Positions 43,178 to 51,172 of a DNA stretch of 64,000 nt are shown in pieces. Source of the DNA: Magnetospira sp. QH-2 (GTDB lineage: Bacteria > Pseudomonadota > Alphaproteobacteria > Rhodospirillales > Magnetospiraceae). A program made the translations under genes and the position numbers. The notes beneath the pieces are model-generated. The model had not been told where the DNA came from. It made no database searches and saw only the letters and a program-made list of their open reading frames with translations. The stretch lies in NCBI RefSeq assembly GCF_000968135.1, contig NZ_FO538765.1:3174001-3238000 (forward strand), written 5' to 3'. The first letter of the stretch is position 1; each line of letters opens with the position of its first letter.

Positions 43178-44656
43178 ATGGAAAATCAACCTCAAGACCT
43201 GCCCCATCTGTTTATTGTCCGACCGGCACCGGAGATCCTCCTCAAGGCCTCGGGCACTCGGCGACGCTTCGAACAGGCTTTGCGCACCAATCTAAAGGCC
43301 ATGCTTAAGAGTTGCGGCATCGCCCAGGACATGGATGTGGACGAAGGCCGCATCCTGCTGCGCACCGACAAACGCGAAGAAACGATCGATGCCTGCCAAA
43401 GGGTCTTCGGCGTGGCCTCGCTGGCGCCCGTGGATCGGGTCGTCACCGGCGACATGGAGACCTTTTGTCAAACCGCCAAGGACCTGTACGCCGACGAGAT
43501 CAGCGGTCGGACCTATGCGGTGCGGGCCAAATGTATCGGGCGTCGGCTATTCCGGTCACCGGATCTCGAGCGGCAAATTGGCGCGGCGCTGAACCCCTTT
43601 GGAACCGTCAATCTGGACAATCCAGATATCACCGTGCGCCTGGACATCCGTGGCGACAAGGCCATGTTTCACGCCCGCCGCATCGAGGGCCAATGCGGCT
43701 TTCCCATCGGTATTCAGGGAAAGGTGGCGACGCTTGTCTCCGGTGGCTTCGATTCCGTGGCCGCTGCCTGGTACATGATGCGGCGCGGCGCGGCGGTGGA
43801 GTTCGTGTTCTGTAATCTGGCCGGGGGGGCCTACGAACGCAGCGTGGTGGAAATCATCAAGACCCTGACCGACCGCTGGGGCGCGGGCATGGAAGCCCGG
43901 CTGCATGTGGTGGACCTTCAAGACGTGGTAGCCGACCTGCGCGCCCATACCGATCCGGAATTCTGGCAGGTGGTGCTCAAAAGGCAGATGTACCGTGTCG
44001 GCTGCCAAATGGCCCGCCGCACCCATTGCGATGCCATCGTCACCGGCGAGGCCCTGGGGCAGGTTTCATCCCAGACCCTGAGCAACCTGAACTCCATTGA
44101 CCCGGTGGCCGACCTGCCGGTACTGCGCCCGCTGATCGGCTTTGAGAAGCGGGATATCGTTCAGCTCACCCGCGTGATCGGCACCGCCAAGCTGTCTGAG
44201 AAGGTGCCGGAGTACTGCGCCTTGAATCGCAAGCGCCCGGCGGTCAAAAGCCATATCGGACGGCTGGACCGGGAAGAAGAGAAGATGGACAGCGCGCTTC
44301 TTGATCATGCGTTACAGAATGTGAGAACCCTCTATCTGGCGCGACTCACGACGGCGGATCTGTCGCGGGACTATGTGCTGGTGGACAAGATCCCCGAGGG
44401 GGCGCAGTTGATCGATCTGCAAGACGAAGGTGACCACGAACAATGGCATGCGCCCGGCGCCCGCTGGTACAACGCCGGATCGCTGCTCGGTGAAATGAAC
44501 CGTTTCGACCAGGACACGGTCATGGTGCTCTATTGCGGCCAAGCCACCCAATCGGCAGTCTTGGCGGAACACCTGCAACAGGCGGGCTATCAGGCCTATT
44601 CCTTCAGGGGCGGCACCAAGAGCCTGCGCCGGTTGCTGGAAACACCGGATGGATGA
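43178..44656 (+). CDS. thiI: tRNA 4-thiouridine synthase ThiI with rhodanese domain
   Basis: The 492-residue protein has a THUMP domain (about 60-165), a PP-loop ATPase motif LVSGGFDSVAAAW and a C-terminal rhodanese domain with the sulphur-carrying Cys in VLYCGQATQS. It uses sulphur from IscS to make s4U8 in tRNA and may feed thiamine thiazole synthesis. The next gene overlaps by eight bases. Confidence 0.93.
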   Translation: MENQPQDLPHLFIVRPAPEILLKASGTRRRFEQALRTNLKAMLKSCGIAQDMDVDEGRILLRTDKREETIDACQRVFGVASLAPVDRVVTGDMETFCQTAKDLYADEISGRTYAVRAKCIGRRLFRSPDLERQIGAALNPFGTVNLDNPDITVRLDIRGDKAMFHARRIEGQCGFPIGIQGKVATLVSGGFDSVAAAWYMMRRGAAVEFVFCNLAGGAYERSVVEIIKTLTDRWGAGMEARLHVVDLQDVVADLRAHTDPEFWQVVLKRQMYRVGCQMARRTHCDAIVTGEALGQVSSQTLSNLNSIDPVADLPVLRPLIGFEKRDIVQLTRVIGTAKLSEKVPEYCALNRKRPAVKSHIGRLDREEEKMDSALLDHALQNVRTLYLARLTTADLSRDYVLVDKIPEGAQLIDLQDEGDHEQWHAPGARWYNAGSLLGEMNRFDQDTVMVLYCGQATQSAVLAEHLQQAGYQAYSFRGGTKSLRRLLETPDG

Positions 44657-45602
44657 CACGGGGATTATCATTGGAGTTTCCACCTGCCTGATGGGCGAGT
44701 CCGTGCGCCATGATGGCGGCCACAAAAAGAACCCCTTCGTTCTTGACCAATTAGGTCAATATGTGAGCTATCGGGCGGTCTGTCCGGAAATGGCCATTGG
44801 CCTGGGCATCCCCCGGGAGCCGATCCGGCTGGTGGCCGACGGCGACGAAACCCGTCTGTTGGGGACTCGCAGTGCCACGGATCACACGCAAAACATGATC
44901 GATTTCGCCACGGCAACCGCTGCCGACCTGGCCGCCCAACCTTTGGATGGGTACATCTTCAAAAGCAAGTCCCCGTCTTGCGGCCTGTTCCGGGTCAAGC
45001 GCTATGGGGCCAAGGGCGTCCCCGACGCCAATGGGCGGGGCCTGTTCGCCGAGGCGGTGACCCGCACCTTGCCCGATATGCCGGTGGAAGAAGAAGGACG
45101 TCTCAACGACCCGCTATTACGCGAGACTTTCATCGAATGCCTGTTCGCCCATCATCGCCTCAGGCGATTTTTATCCAGCCCTTGGACCATTGGCGATCTG
45201 GTGACCTTCCACAGCCGCGAGAAACTGCTGCTGATGGCCCATGACCCAGCGACATACAAAAGCCTGGGGCAATTGGTGGCCAAAGCCAAGGCACGGGACC
45301 GGTCGGATCTGGCCCGCGATTACAAAGCTCGATTCATGGCCGGGATGGCAAGAAAAGCCACACCGGGCCGCCATGCCAATGCCTTGCGCCACATGGCTGG
45401 CTATGTAAAAAAACAGATCGACGCCGGAGATCGGGCGGAGCTGTCGGATCTGATCGAGGATTACCGCAACGGGTTGGTCCCGCTGATCGTGCCGATCACC
45501 CTGATTGGCCATTTCGTCCGCCGCTTCGAGATTGAATATCTGGCGGGACAGACCTATTTGGAACCCCACCCCAAGGAACTGATGCTGCGCAATCACGCCT
45601 GA
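44649..45602 (+). CDS. DUF523-DUF1722 fusion protein (YbgA-like)
   Basis: The 317-residue protein has an N-terminal DUF523 domain (GVSTCLMGESVRHDGGHK, CPEMAIGLGIPREPIRLV, KSKSPSCGLF) with conserved Cys at about 13, 45 and 110 and a C-terminal DUF1722/YbgA helical domain (HSREKLLLMAHDPATYKSLG). DUF523 resembles proteins acting in sulphur or thiouridine chemistry; fusion partners vary and the activity here is unknown. Overlap with thiI suggests a link to tRNA thiolation or its reversal, which is inference. Confidence 0.88.
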   Translation: MDDTGIIIGVSTCLMGESVRHDGGHKKNPFVLDQLGQYVSYRAVCPEMAIGLGIPREPIRLVADGDETRLLGTRSATDHTQNMIDFATATAADLAAQPLDGYIFKSKSPSCGLFRVKRYGAKGVPDANGRGLFAEAVTRTLPDMPVEEEGRLNDPLLRETFIECLFAHHRLRRFLSSPWTIGDLVTFHSREKLLLMAHDPATYKSLGQLVAKAKARDRSDLARDYKARFMAGMARKATPGRHANALRHMAGYVKKQIDAGDRAELSDLIEDYRNGLVPLIVPITLIGHFVRRFEIEYLAGQTYLEPHPKELMLRNHA

Positions 45603-45630
45603 CTCCGATCAAACACGACTTGATCTGGAC
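45603..45630. repeat. Half copy of the GATC-rich palindromic repeat
   Basis: TCCGATCAAACACGACTTGATCT matches the distal arm of the 103-bp repeat unit at 59.7-60.0 kb with one change. It lies between two convergent genes. Confidence 0.55.
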
Positions 45631-45631
45631 C

Positions 45632-47182
45632 CTACGGCGTTTCCTCGTCGCCGGCATCGTCATCGGCCGCCGGGTCTACCGGTTCCTGCGGCGGCAGGTA
45701 GCTGCGTCCGCGTGGCGATGTGGTCTTCAGAGTTTCCTCGACCTTCTCCAGATTGCGCGCCGCCACGAGAGCTGATTTCTCCGATCCTTGCTCCCGGTAA
45801 TAGTCGACCACTTCGGCAAAGGCCTCCTGTGCCTCCTCCAAGATTTCGCGCTCGCCCGTCGAGCGGCCGAGCAGAAACAGCGCAGAGGCCATGTTGTGGC
45901 GGGTAGAGGCCCAAGCGCCGGGATGCCCCTCCCGAGTCCGTTCCTCCAGCGCCGAGCGGCAGGCCTGAACGGCTTTTTCCAATAGCTCGATATTGCGGAG
46001 ATCCTCGCCTAACACCTGGGCAGCCAAAGCCAGGCTGTTGTGCACTTCGGCCCAGCGCTGCGGCACAGTGGCGCGCGTATAGACCCGCAAGGACGCCTGA
46101 TAGGCGGTAATGGCCTTTTTCAGCAGATCGGCATCACTGCTTTCCCGGTCCAACCGGTGCAGGGTCTGCGCCAGTCGGTATTGCAGCGCCGCCCATTCGG
46201 AAGGAAAACTGTCGGGTTTATAGATGGTCAAGGCCGCTTCCATGGCCTCGGCGGCTTTTTCCAAGGTCTCGGCGGTGTCGGCGGCTTGTCCCCGTTCGGC
46301 ACGAATGAGCAATAGATTGCCCATGCTGCGCTGAACCATGGCCCAGTCCAAAGGCGACGTTTCCGGCGCCAATCCTTGCAACGCGGCGGCCAAGGCCTCT
46401 TCGGCTCGCGCCAACCATTCGACCAGGCCGCCTTGCCAGCCCACCATGGTCGCCAGATGGCCGAAGGCCGCCTGAAGCAAGGCCCTTTGGCGAGGATCCA
46501 GTTCCATGGGGGGCGGCTGCCCGGAAGACTGTACCGCATTCAAGGTGGGCTCCAAGGCATTGCGGGCCGCGAGGCTGGCCGGGGTCGGTCGCACCGATCC
46601 GGCGGCCAGGGCCAAGGCCCGAAGCAGCAGACTCAGCACATCCCCGGGCGATACGGGAATCACCAGATGGCCACTACTACCCGGGTTGCCGGGACGGTCG
46701 TTGTCATCGGGCACGGCGGGCAATAAATACAGGTCCAGCAACGATCCACCGTTGATCGCGGCGCCCCAGACCAGCAGGTCGCCGCCTTCCTGGGCCAACA
46801 GATTCCGAGCGGCGAGAGCCGCCGTGGAAACCGCTTTGATGGGATCATCGGTCAGCGGCACTTCCAATGGTGTCTTGAGAGGCACCACCGATAGTGCCGG
46901 TCCCGTGCGTAGAATCTCGGTCAGCATAAAGGACAGCGCCCCTTGTGGGTCGTTGCCCAGCGGCGCGATACAGACCTTTAGTGTGGGCCCCTTGGGTTTC
47001 TTTGGCGTGGGTCCAAACAGCTTCATCAGCCAGGCAGAAAACCCGGTGGGTTCGCCGCGTGGCGGCGCCGAAGGGGCGGCTTCTGCCTCATCGGGTGCCA
47101 GAGCGGTTTCCGGCTCACCGACGGGAACGATCTCGCGGCGGCGGCGCCTGGATGCGCGGCGGCGGGGGCGTTCCTGACTCAC
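45632..47182 (-). CDS. TPR-containing protein of unknown function
   Basis: The 516-residue protein starts with an Arg-rich, disordered segment (MSQERPRRRASRRRRRE) and an Ala/Pro-rich linker. Residues of about 65-200 form an alpha/beta region (LKVCIAPLGNDPQGALSFML, GGDLLVWGAAINGGSLLDLYLLP) like the N-terminal domains of CsgG/TolB-like TPR proteins. From about 240 on there are TPR-like helical repeats (WAALQYRLAQTLHRL, WAEVHNSLALAAQVLG, WASTRHNMASALFLLG). No signal peptide. A scaffold role is likely; the partner is unknown. Confidence 0.75.
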   Translation of the reverse strand: MSQERPRRRASRRRRREIVPVGEPETALAPDEAEAAPSAPPRGEPTGFSAWLMKLFGPTPKKPKGPTLKVCIAPLGNDPQGALSFMLTEILRTGPALSVVPLKTPLEVPLTDDPIKAVSTAALAARNLLAQEGGDLLVWGAAINGGSLLDLYLLPAVPDDNDRPGNPGSSGHLVIPVSPGDVLSLLLRALALAAGSVRPTPASLAARNALEPTLNAVQSSGQPPPMELDPRQRALLQAAFGHLATMVGWQGGLVEWLARAEEALAAALQGLAPETSPLDWAMVQRSMGNLLLIRAERGQAADTAETLEKAAEAMEAALTIYKPDSFPSEWAALQYRLAQTLHRLDRESSDADLLKKAITAYQASLRVYTRATVPQRWAEVHNSLALAAQVLGEDLRNIELLEKAVQACRSALEERTREGHPGAWASTRHNMASALFLLGRSTGEREILEEAQEAFAEVVDYYREQGSEKSALVAARNLEKVEETLKTTSPRGRSYLPPQEPVDPAADDDAGDEETP

Positions 47183-47278
47183 CTGGGAGACTCCTGGATC
47201 ATTGAATACGTAAGAAGGTTATAGTCACGGGAAGTTTAACGCATTATTGCGGTGGCACAAATTGAGATAAAAAGCGCC

Positions 47279-47755
47279 ATGAAGACGACCATCGAAAAAA
47301 CCTCTGATCTACCCAATCTACCCGGTGCTTATGCCCTGGTCATGGACCTGCTGGCACCTCTGGCCCTGCCCAACGGCGAACGGTTGGCCCCGGGACTCTA
47401 TGTCTATGCGGGAAGTGCTCGGGGACCCGGGGGAATCCGCGCCCGATGCGGTCGACACGTAAAATCCGCCAAATCCGTGCGCTGGCATATCGACCGGCTG
47501 ACCAATGCGGCCGGTGTGCGGGCGGTGGCGGCCTTTCCCGATGGCACCGAATGCGCTATCGCCGATCATCTGATTGCCGATCACGGCGCGGAAACACCGG
47601 TGCCCGGATTCGGCAGCAGCGATTGCCGCCACTGCCTATCCCATCTGTTGAAACTGCCCGCTGCATTCGACGTGACCGGCGCTGCGGATCTCATCGCAAC
47701 GGCCTGTGGCGGCAGCGAATCGGTTATCTGGCGCTGTCCGCCAACGCCTGGTTGA
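47279..47755 (+). CDS. DUF123 (GIY-YIG-like) nuclease-family protein
   Basis: The 158-residue protein fits DUF123: PGAYALVMDL, GLYVYAGSARGPGGIRARCGRH (GIY-YIG-like motif), VRWHIDRLT, ECAIADHLIA and GFGSSDCRHCLSHL. In some archaea and bacteria DUF123 is fused to endonuclease III; here it stands alone. Start is uncertain: ATG 47279 is preferred, with GTG 47252 also possible, and neither has a strong ribosome site. Its last 32 bases overlap the convergent gene. Confidence 0.8.
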   Translation: MKTTIEKTSDLPNLPGAYALVMDLLAPLALPNGERLAPGLYVYAGSARGPGGIRARCGRHVKSAKSVRWHIDRLTNAAGVRAVAAFPDGTECAIADHLIADHGAETPVPGFGSSDCRHCLSHLLKLPAAFDVTGAADLIATACGGSESVIWRCPPTPG

Positions 47756-49091
47756 CCCGCTCAAAGACTCCATCCCAGTCCCCGGGAGTGGGTTGGCGGA
47801 ATAACCGCAGGCTGGGATACCAAGGACTATCCTCTCGTTCGCGCATCCACCGCCAATCTGGTGCATAGGGCACCAATACCCAGGCGGGACAATTCATCGC
47901 CCCGGCCAGATGGGCCACGGAGGTATCGACGGTAATCAGCAGATCCAACTGTGCAATGGCCGACGCCGTATGGGTAAAGTCTTCCAGCTTCGGTCCCAGG
48001 TTGGTGATCAGAGCCCCTGCTCCGGTGCGGGCCAGTTCCTGTTCCCGACCGCCCTTTTGCAGGCTGACCAGAGTCACGTCCGCATGCCCGGCCAGATCGA
48101 TGAACTTGTCGAACGGCGCGCTTCGGCGACGGTCGTTGCGATGGGTCGGGCTGCCGCCCCAAACGATACCCACCCGACGTGATCCCGTCAGCACCGGCGG
48201 CAGAATCACCGCCGGATTTGATGGCGCTTTTACATAGGGCACCGTGGCGGGGATATCGGCCATGGTGGTGCCGAAGATCCGCGGCAGAGACAACAACGGC
48301 GCATGCCAATCAAACGGCCCCGGATCCGTTCCCTTGGGCACCAATCGATCAATGCCGCCAACGGAGGAAAACAGCCCGATCAGGGCCTCGTGGCACGAAA
48401 CCACCACGGTCGCCCCCAGAGCCTTGACCATGGGCGCATAACGGATGAACTGGATGGTGTCACCGAAACCTTGTTCTTGGTGCAGAAAGATGGTCTTGCC
48501 CGCCGGGTCCTGTCCGTCCCAGAGCTGTTCGTCGGGCAGGCCATGGCGCGGCGTATCGGGAAGCTTCCAGCGCGCTTCATAGGCCTCGAAGCCTCTTTCC
48601 AACTCTCCGGTCAGCAAAATGGCCAGGGCGCGGTCCCAATGACATTTGCCGTTCTGCGGCTCCAGTTCCAAGGCCTTGTCGAAACAGACAATGGCTTCGT
48701 CCAGATTACCCAGATCCTGCAACACCAGCCCCATGTTGTACCAGGTACCGCCACTGGACGGATCCAGACGCACCGCCTTGCGATGGGCGGACAGGGCTTC
48801 GGGTTGCCGGTCCAGATCGCGCAGGGCATTGCCTAAATTCGAATGGAACGAGGCCCGCTCGGGCAATAGGGCGACAGCCCTTTGCTGACAAGCCGCTGCC
48901 GCCGCGTACTTGCCCAAAGACCGCAGTGCGGCGCCCATGTTTCCCAAGGCATCCACGGCGCCAGGCCGACGCTGAAGCACTTGATGATAGAGCCGGATAG
49001 CGTCTTCCAGCTTGTCGGCCTTGTGGGCCTGCAAAGCCGCTTGAAACAGGCGGTCGGCCTCAACGGATACGGAATCGGTTTGGTTGCTCAT
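47724..49091 (-). CDS. TPR protein with C-terminal glycosyltransferase-like domain
   Basis: The 455-residue protein has about five TPR units (residues 10-170: ADRLFQAALQAHKADKLEDAIRLYHQVL, GTWYNMGLVLQDLGNLDEAIVCFDKAL) then a domain like heptosyltransferase/GT-B TPR proteins (KTIFLHQEQGFGDTIQFIRYAPMVKALGA, RVGIVWGGSPTHRNDRRRSAPF, ITVDTSVAHLAGAMNCPAWVLVPYAPDWRW). The TVDTSVAHLAGA segment is the GT-9 acceptor/nucleotide motif. Probable role in glycan or protein glycosylation; substrate unknown. Cytoplasmic. Confidence 0.85.
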   Translation of the reverse strand: MSNQTDSVSVEADRLFQAALQAHKADKLEDAIRLYHQVLQRRPGAVDALGNMGAALRSLGKYAAAAACQQRAVALLPERASFHSNLGNALRDLDRQPEALSAHRKAVRLDPSSGGTWYNMGLVLQDLGNLDEAIVCFDKALELEPQNGKCHWDRALAILLTGELERGFEAYEARWKLPDTPRHGLPDEQLWDGQDPAGKTIFLHQEQGFGDTIQFIRYAPMVKALGATVVVSCHEALIGLFSSVGGIDRLVPKGTDPGPFDWHAPLLSLPRIFGTTMADIPATVPYVKAPSNPAVILPPVLTGSRRVGIVWGGSPTHRNDRRRSAPFDKFIDLAGHADVTLVSLQKGGREQELARTGAGALITNLGPKLEDFTHTASAIAQLDLLITVDTSVAHLAGAMNCPAWVLVPYAPDWRWMREREDSPWYPSLRLFRQPTPGDWDGVFERVNQALADSAR

Positions 49092-49130
49092 GGCGGCAGT
49101 TTAAGATGGTGGCTCCCGGCGTCAAACGGA

Positions 49131-50015
49131 ATGCGCATTGCCATGTATGACATGCCTCTCTACCGCCCGCCTAGCGAGGGCAACAACCTGATTGTTCAGG
49201 CGACCTTGGGCTGTTCATTCAACGGCTGTACCTTTTGCTCCATGTACAAGAGCAAGAACTATCAAGCCCGCCCGCTGGCCGAGACACTGGCCCGGATTGA
49301 CCGCCTGGCGGCTGATTGGCCAACGGCGCACCGGGTGTTCGTCGCCGATGGGGATGCGCTGGTACTGCCCATGGACCATTGGTTCGCCTTGCTGGATCAC
49401 CTCAAAGCCCGCCTGCCCCGTCTGAGCCGGATTTCCTGCTATGCCACGCCGATCAACCTGTTGCGCAAATCGGTGGATGAATTGGCGCAACTGAAAGAGC
49501 GCGGCCTGAGTCTGTTATACGTGGGCATCGAATCAGGCTCGCCGGACATTCTCAAGCGCATCCGCAAGGGCACCACCCCCAAGGCCATGGTCCAGGGTCT
49601 GACCCGGGCCCGGGAGGCCGGATTGAAGGTCTCGGCCACGGTGGTGCTGGGTCTCGGCGGTAAAGACCGCTGGCAGGATCATATTGATGGCACGGTGGCG
49701 GTGGTCAACCAGGCACCGCTGACCTTTCTCTCCACCTTACAGCTTTATCTGGAGCCCGAAGCGGAAGCGGATTTCCTGTTAAAGTACGGCGCCCCCTTTG
49801 CCTTTCAGGATGACGAGGGCATTCTGGCCGAGCAGGAACGCTTCGTCGCCCAAATCGATCCGCCCAAGCCGGTGATCTTTCGCTCCAACCATGCCTCCAA
49901 CGCCCTGGCGCTGGCCGGGAACCTGCCCCGCGACCGGGAACGGCTGACAGGCGAGATCCGCGCCGCTCGGGAAGGCTTGCGGGATCTGCGTCCGGCCTTT
50001 ATGAGAGGGCTGTAG
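49131..50015 (+). CDS. Radical SAM protein, COG1032-like
   Basis: The 294-residue protein has the cluster motif GCSFNGCTFCSMYKSK (three Cys, spaced four and two) near residues 28-37, then the radical SAM barrel with VFVADGDAL, YVGIESGSPDILKRIRKG and VSATVVLGLGGKD. Proteins with this GCS-N-CxFC-MYK pattern form a distinct uncharacterised clade. ATG 49131 was chosen by homology-like N terminus (MYDMPLYRPPSE); ATG 49143 is possible. It is 20 bases before the flavoprotein gene. Confidence 0.88.
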   Translation: MRIAMYDMPLYRPPSEGNNLIVQATLGCSFNGCTFCSMYKSKNYQARPLAETLARIDRLAADWPTAHRVFVADGDALVLPMDHWFALLDHLKARLPRLSRISCYATPINLLRKSVDELAQLKERGLSLLYVGIESGSPDILKRIRKGTTPKAMVQGLTRAREAGLKVSATVVLGLGGKDRWQDHIDGTVAVVNQAPLTFLSTLQLYLEPEAEADFLLKYGAPFAFQDDEGILAEQERFVAQIDPPKPVIFRSNHASNALALAGNLPRDRERLTGEIRAAREGLRDLRPAFMRGL

Positions 50016-50035
50016 CCAAGGAGGATCTCAGACAA

Positions 50036-51172
50036 ATGACTCGGATCAGCATCATCGGCGCCGGTTTCGGTGGCTTGACCGCCGCGCGGCAAATGCGCCG
50101 CCAAGCCCCGGACGCGACCATCACCTTGATCGCGCCGAAAAAAGAATTTGTTTACGCCCCCAGCCTGATCTGGGTCCCGACCAAGGTGCGCCGCGGTGAA
50201 GATCTCATCATCCCGCTGGATCACTTCTTGAAGGAAAACCGCATCGACTTCCATCAAGGCGCCGTGACCGGCCTGGAAGACGGCGGACGAACGGTGGTCG
50301 CGAGTAGCGAAAAAGTCGCCAACGACGGCCTGATCATCGCCTCGGGTGGACGTTTCATCCGCAAGCTGCCCGGCATCGAGCATGCCATCGTGCCCTGCTC
50401 TGGCGTCGCCGAGGCACAGCAGATCCACGACCGGCTGCATGAGATGATGGCCTCGGGCGGCGGGACCATCGCCATGGGATTTGGCGGCAACCCGAAGGAG
50501 CCCAGCGGCGTGCGCGGCGGGCCCATGTTCGAGTTCCTGTTCGGCATCGACACCTACCTGCGCAAACAGAAATGCCGCGAGAAGTTCGAGCTGGTGTTTT
50601 TCTCCCCCGCCCCCAAGCCCGGCATTCGCATGGGCGAAAAAGCGGTGGACAGGCTGCTCAAGGAAATGGCCAAGCGCGGCGTGAAGACCCATCTGGGCCA
50701 CAAGATGAAAGGCTTTGAAGCCGACAAGATAAAAACCGAAGGCGGCGAAGTCGCCGCCGACATGATCCTGTTCATGCCCGGCCTCACCGGTCCTGCCTGG
50801 CTTGCCGATACGGATCTGCCCCTGTCCGAGGGCGGCATGGTCCGCGCGGATATGCACTGCCGGGTGGAAGGCTGGGAGAAGACTTACGTGGTCGGCGACA
50901 CGGGCTCCTTCAAAGGCCCGGACTGGATGCCCAAGCAGGCCCATATGGCCGACCTGCAGGCCAAGGCGGCGGTCCCCAATCTTCTAACCGAACTGGCGGG
51001 CGGCACACCCAGCGAAACTTTCCGGGTGGAACTGATCTGTATCGTTGATAGCATTGACAAGGGTACGATGGTCTACCGCGATGCGAAGCGAAATCTAATG
51101 CTGCCCATGGCGGCGCTCGGCCATTGGTCCAAGCGCTGGTTCGAAAGTCATTACCTGAAGGAATTCCGTTGA
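50036..51172 (+). CDS. SQR-like NAD(P)/FAD-dependent oxidoreductase
   Basis: The 378-residue flavoprotein starts with the FAD dinucleotide motif ISIIGAGFGGLTAARQM and has the C-terminal FAD loop TYVVGDTGSF, as in sulfide:quinone oxidoreductases and type II NADH dehydrogenases. Cys is found in VPCSGVAEA (about 122) but the classical SQR redox pair at the second and third positions is not obvious, so sulphide oxidation is uncertain. No membrane span; a C-terminal amphipathic segment may bind the membrane. GAGGATCTC precedes ATG 50036. FeoB starts inside its stop. Confidence 0.82.
   Translation: MTRISIIGAGFGGLTAARQMRRQAPDATITLIAPKKEFVYAPSLIWVPTKVRRGEDLIIPLDHFLKENRIDFHQGAVTGLEDGGRTVVASSEKVANDGLIIASGGRFIRKLPGIEHAIVPCSGVAEAQQIHDRLHEMMASGGGTIAMGFGGNPKEPSGVRGGPMFEFLFGIDTYLRKQKCREKFELVFFSPAPKPGIRMGEKAVDRLLKEMAKRGVKTHLGHKMKGFEADKIKTEGGEVAADMILFMPGLTGPAWLADTDLPLSEGGMVRADMHCRVEGWEKTYVVGDTGSFKGPDWMPKQAHMADLQAKAAVPNLLTELAGGTPSETFRVELICIVDSIDKGTMVYRDAKRNLMLPMAALGHWSKRWFESHYLKEFR

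Noticed and set aside
47252-47278. GTG start for the DUF123 protein
   Set aside because: The added nine residues (VAQIEIKSA) fall before the family's usual start and there is no ribosome site; kept only as an alternative.
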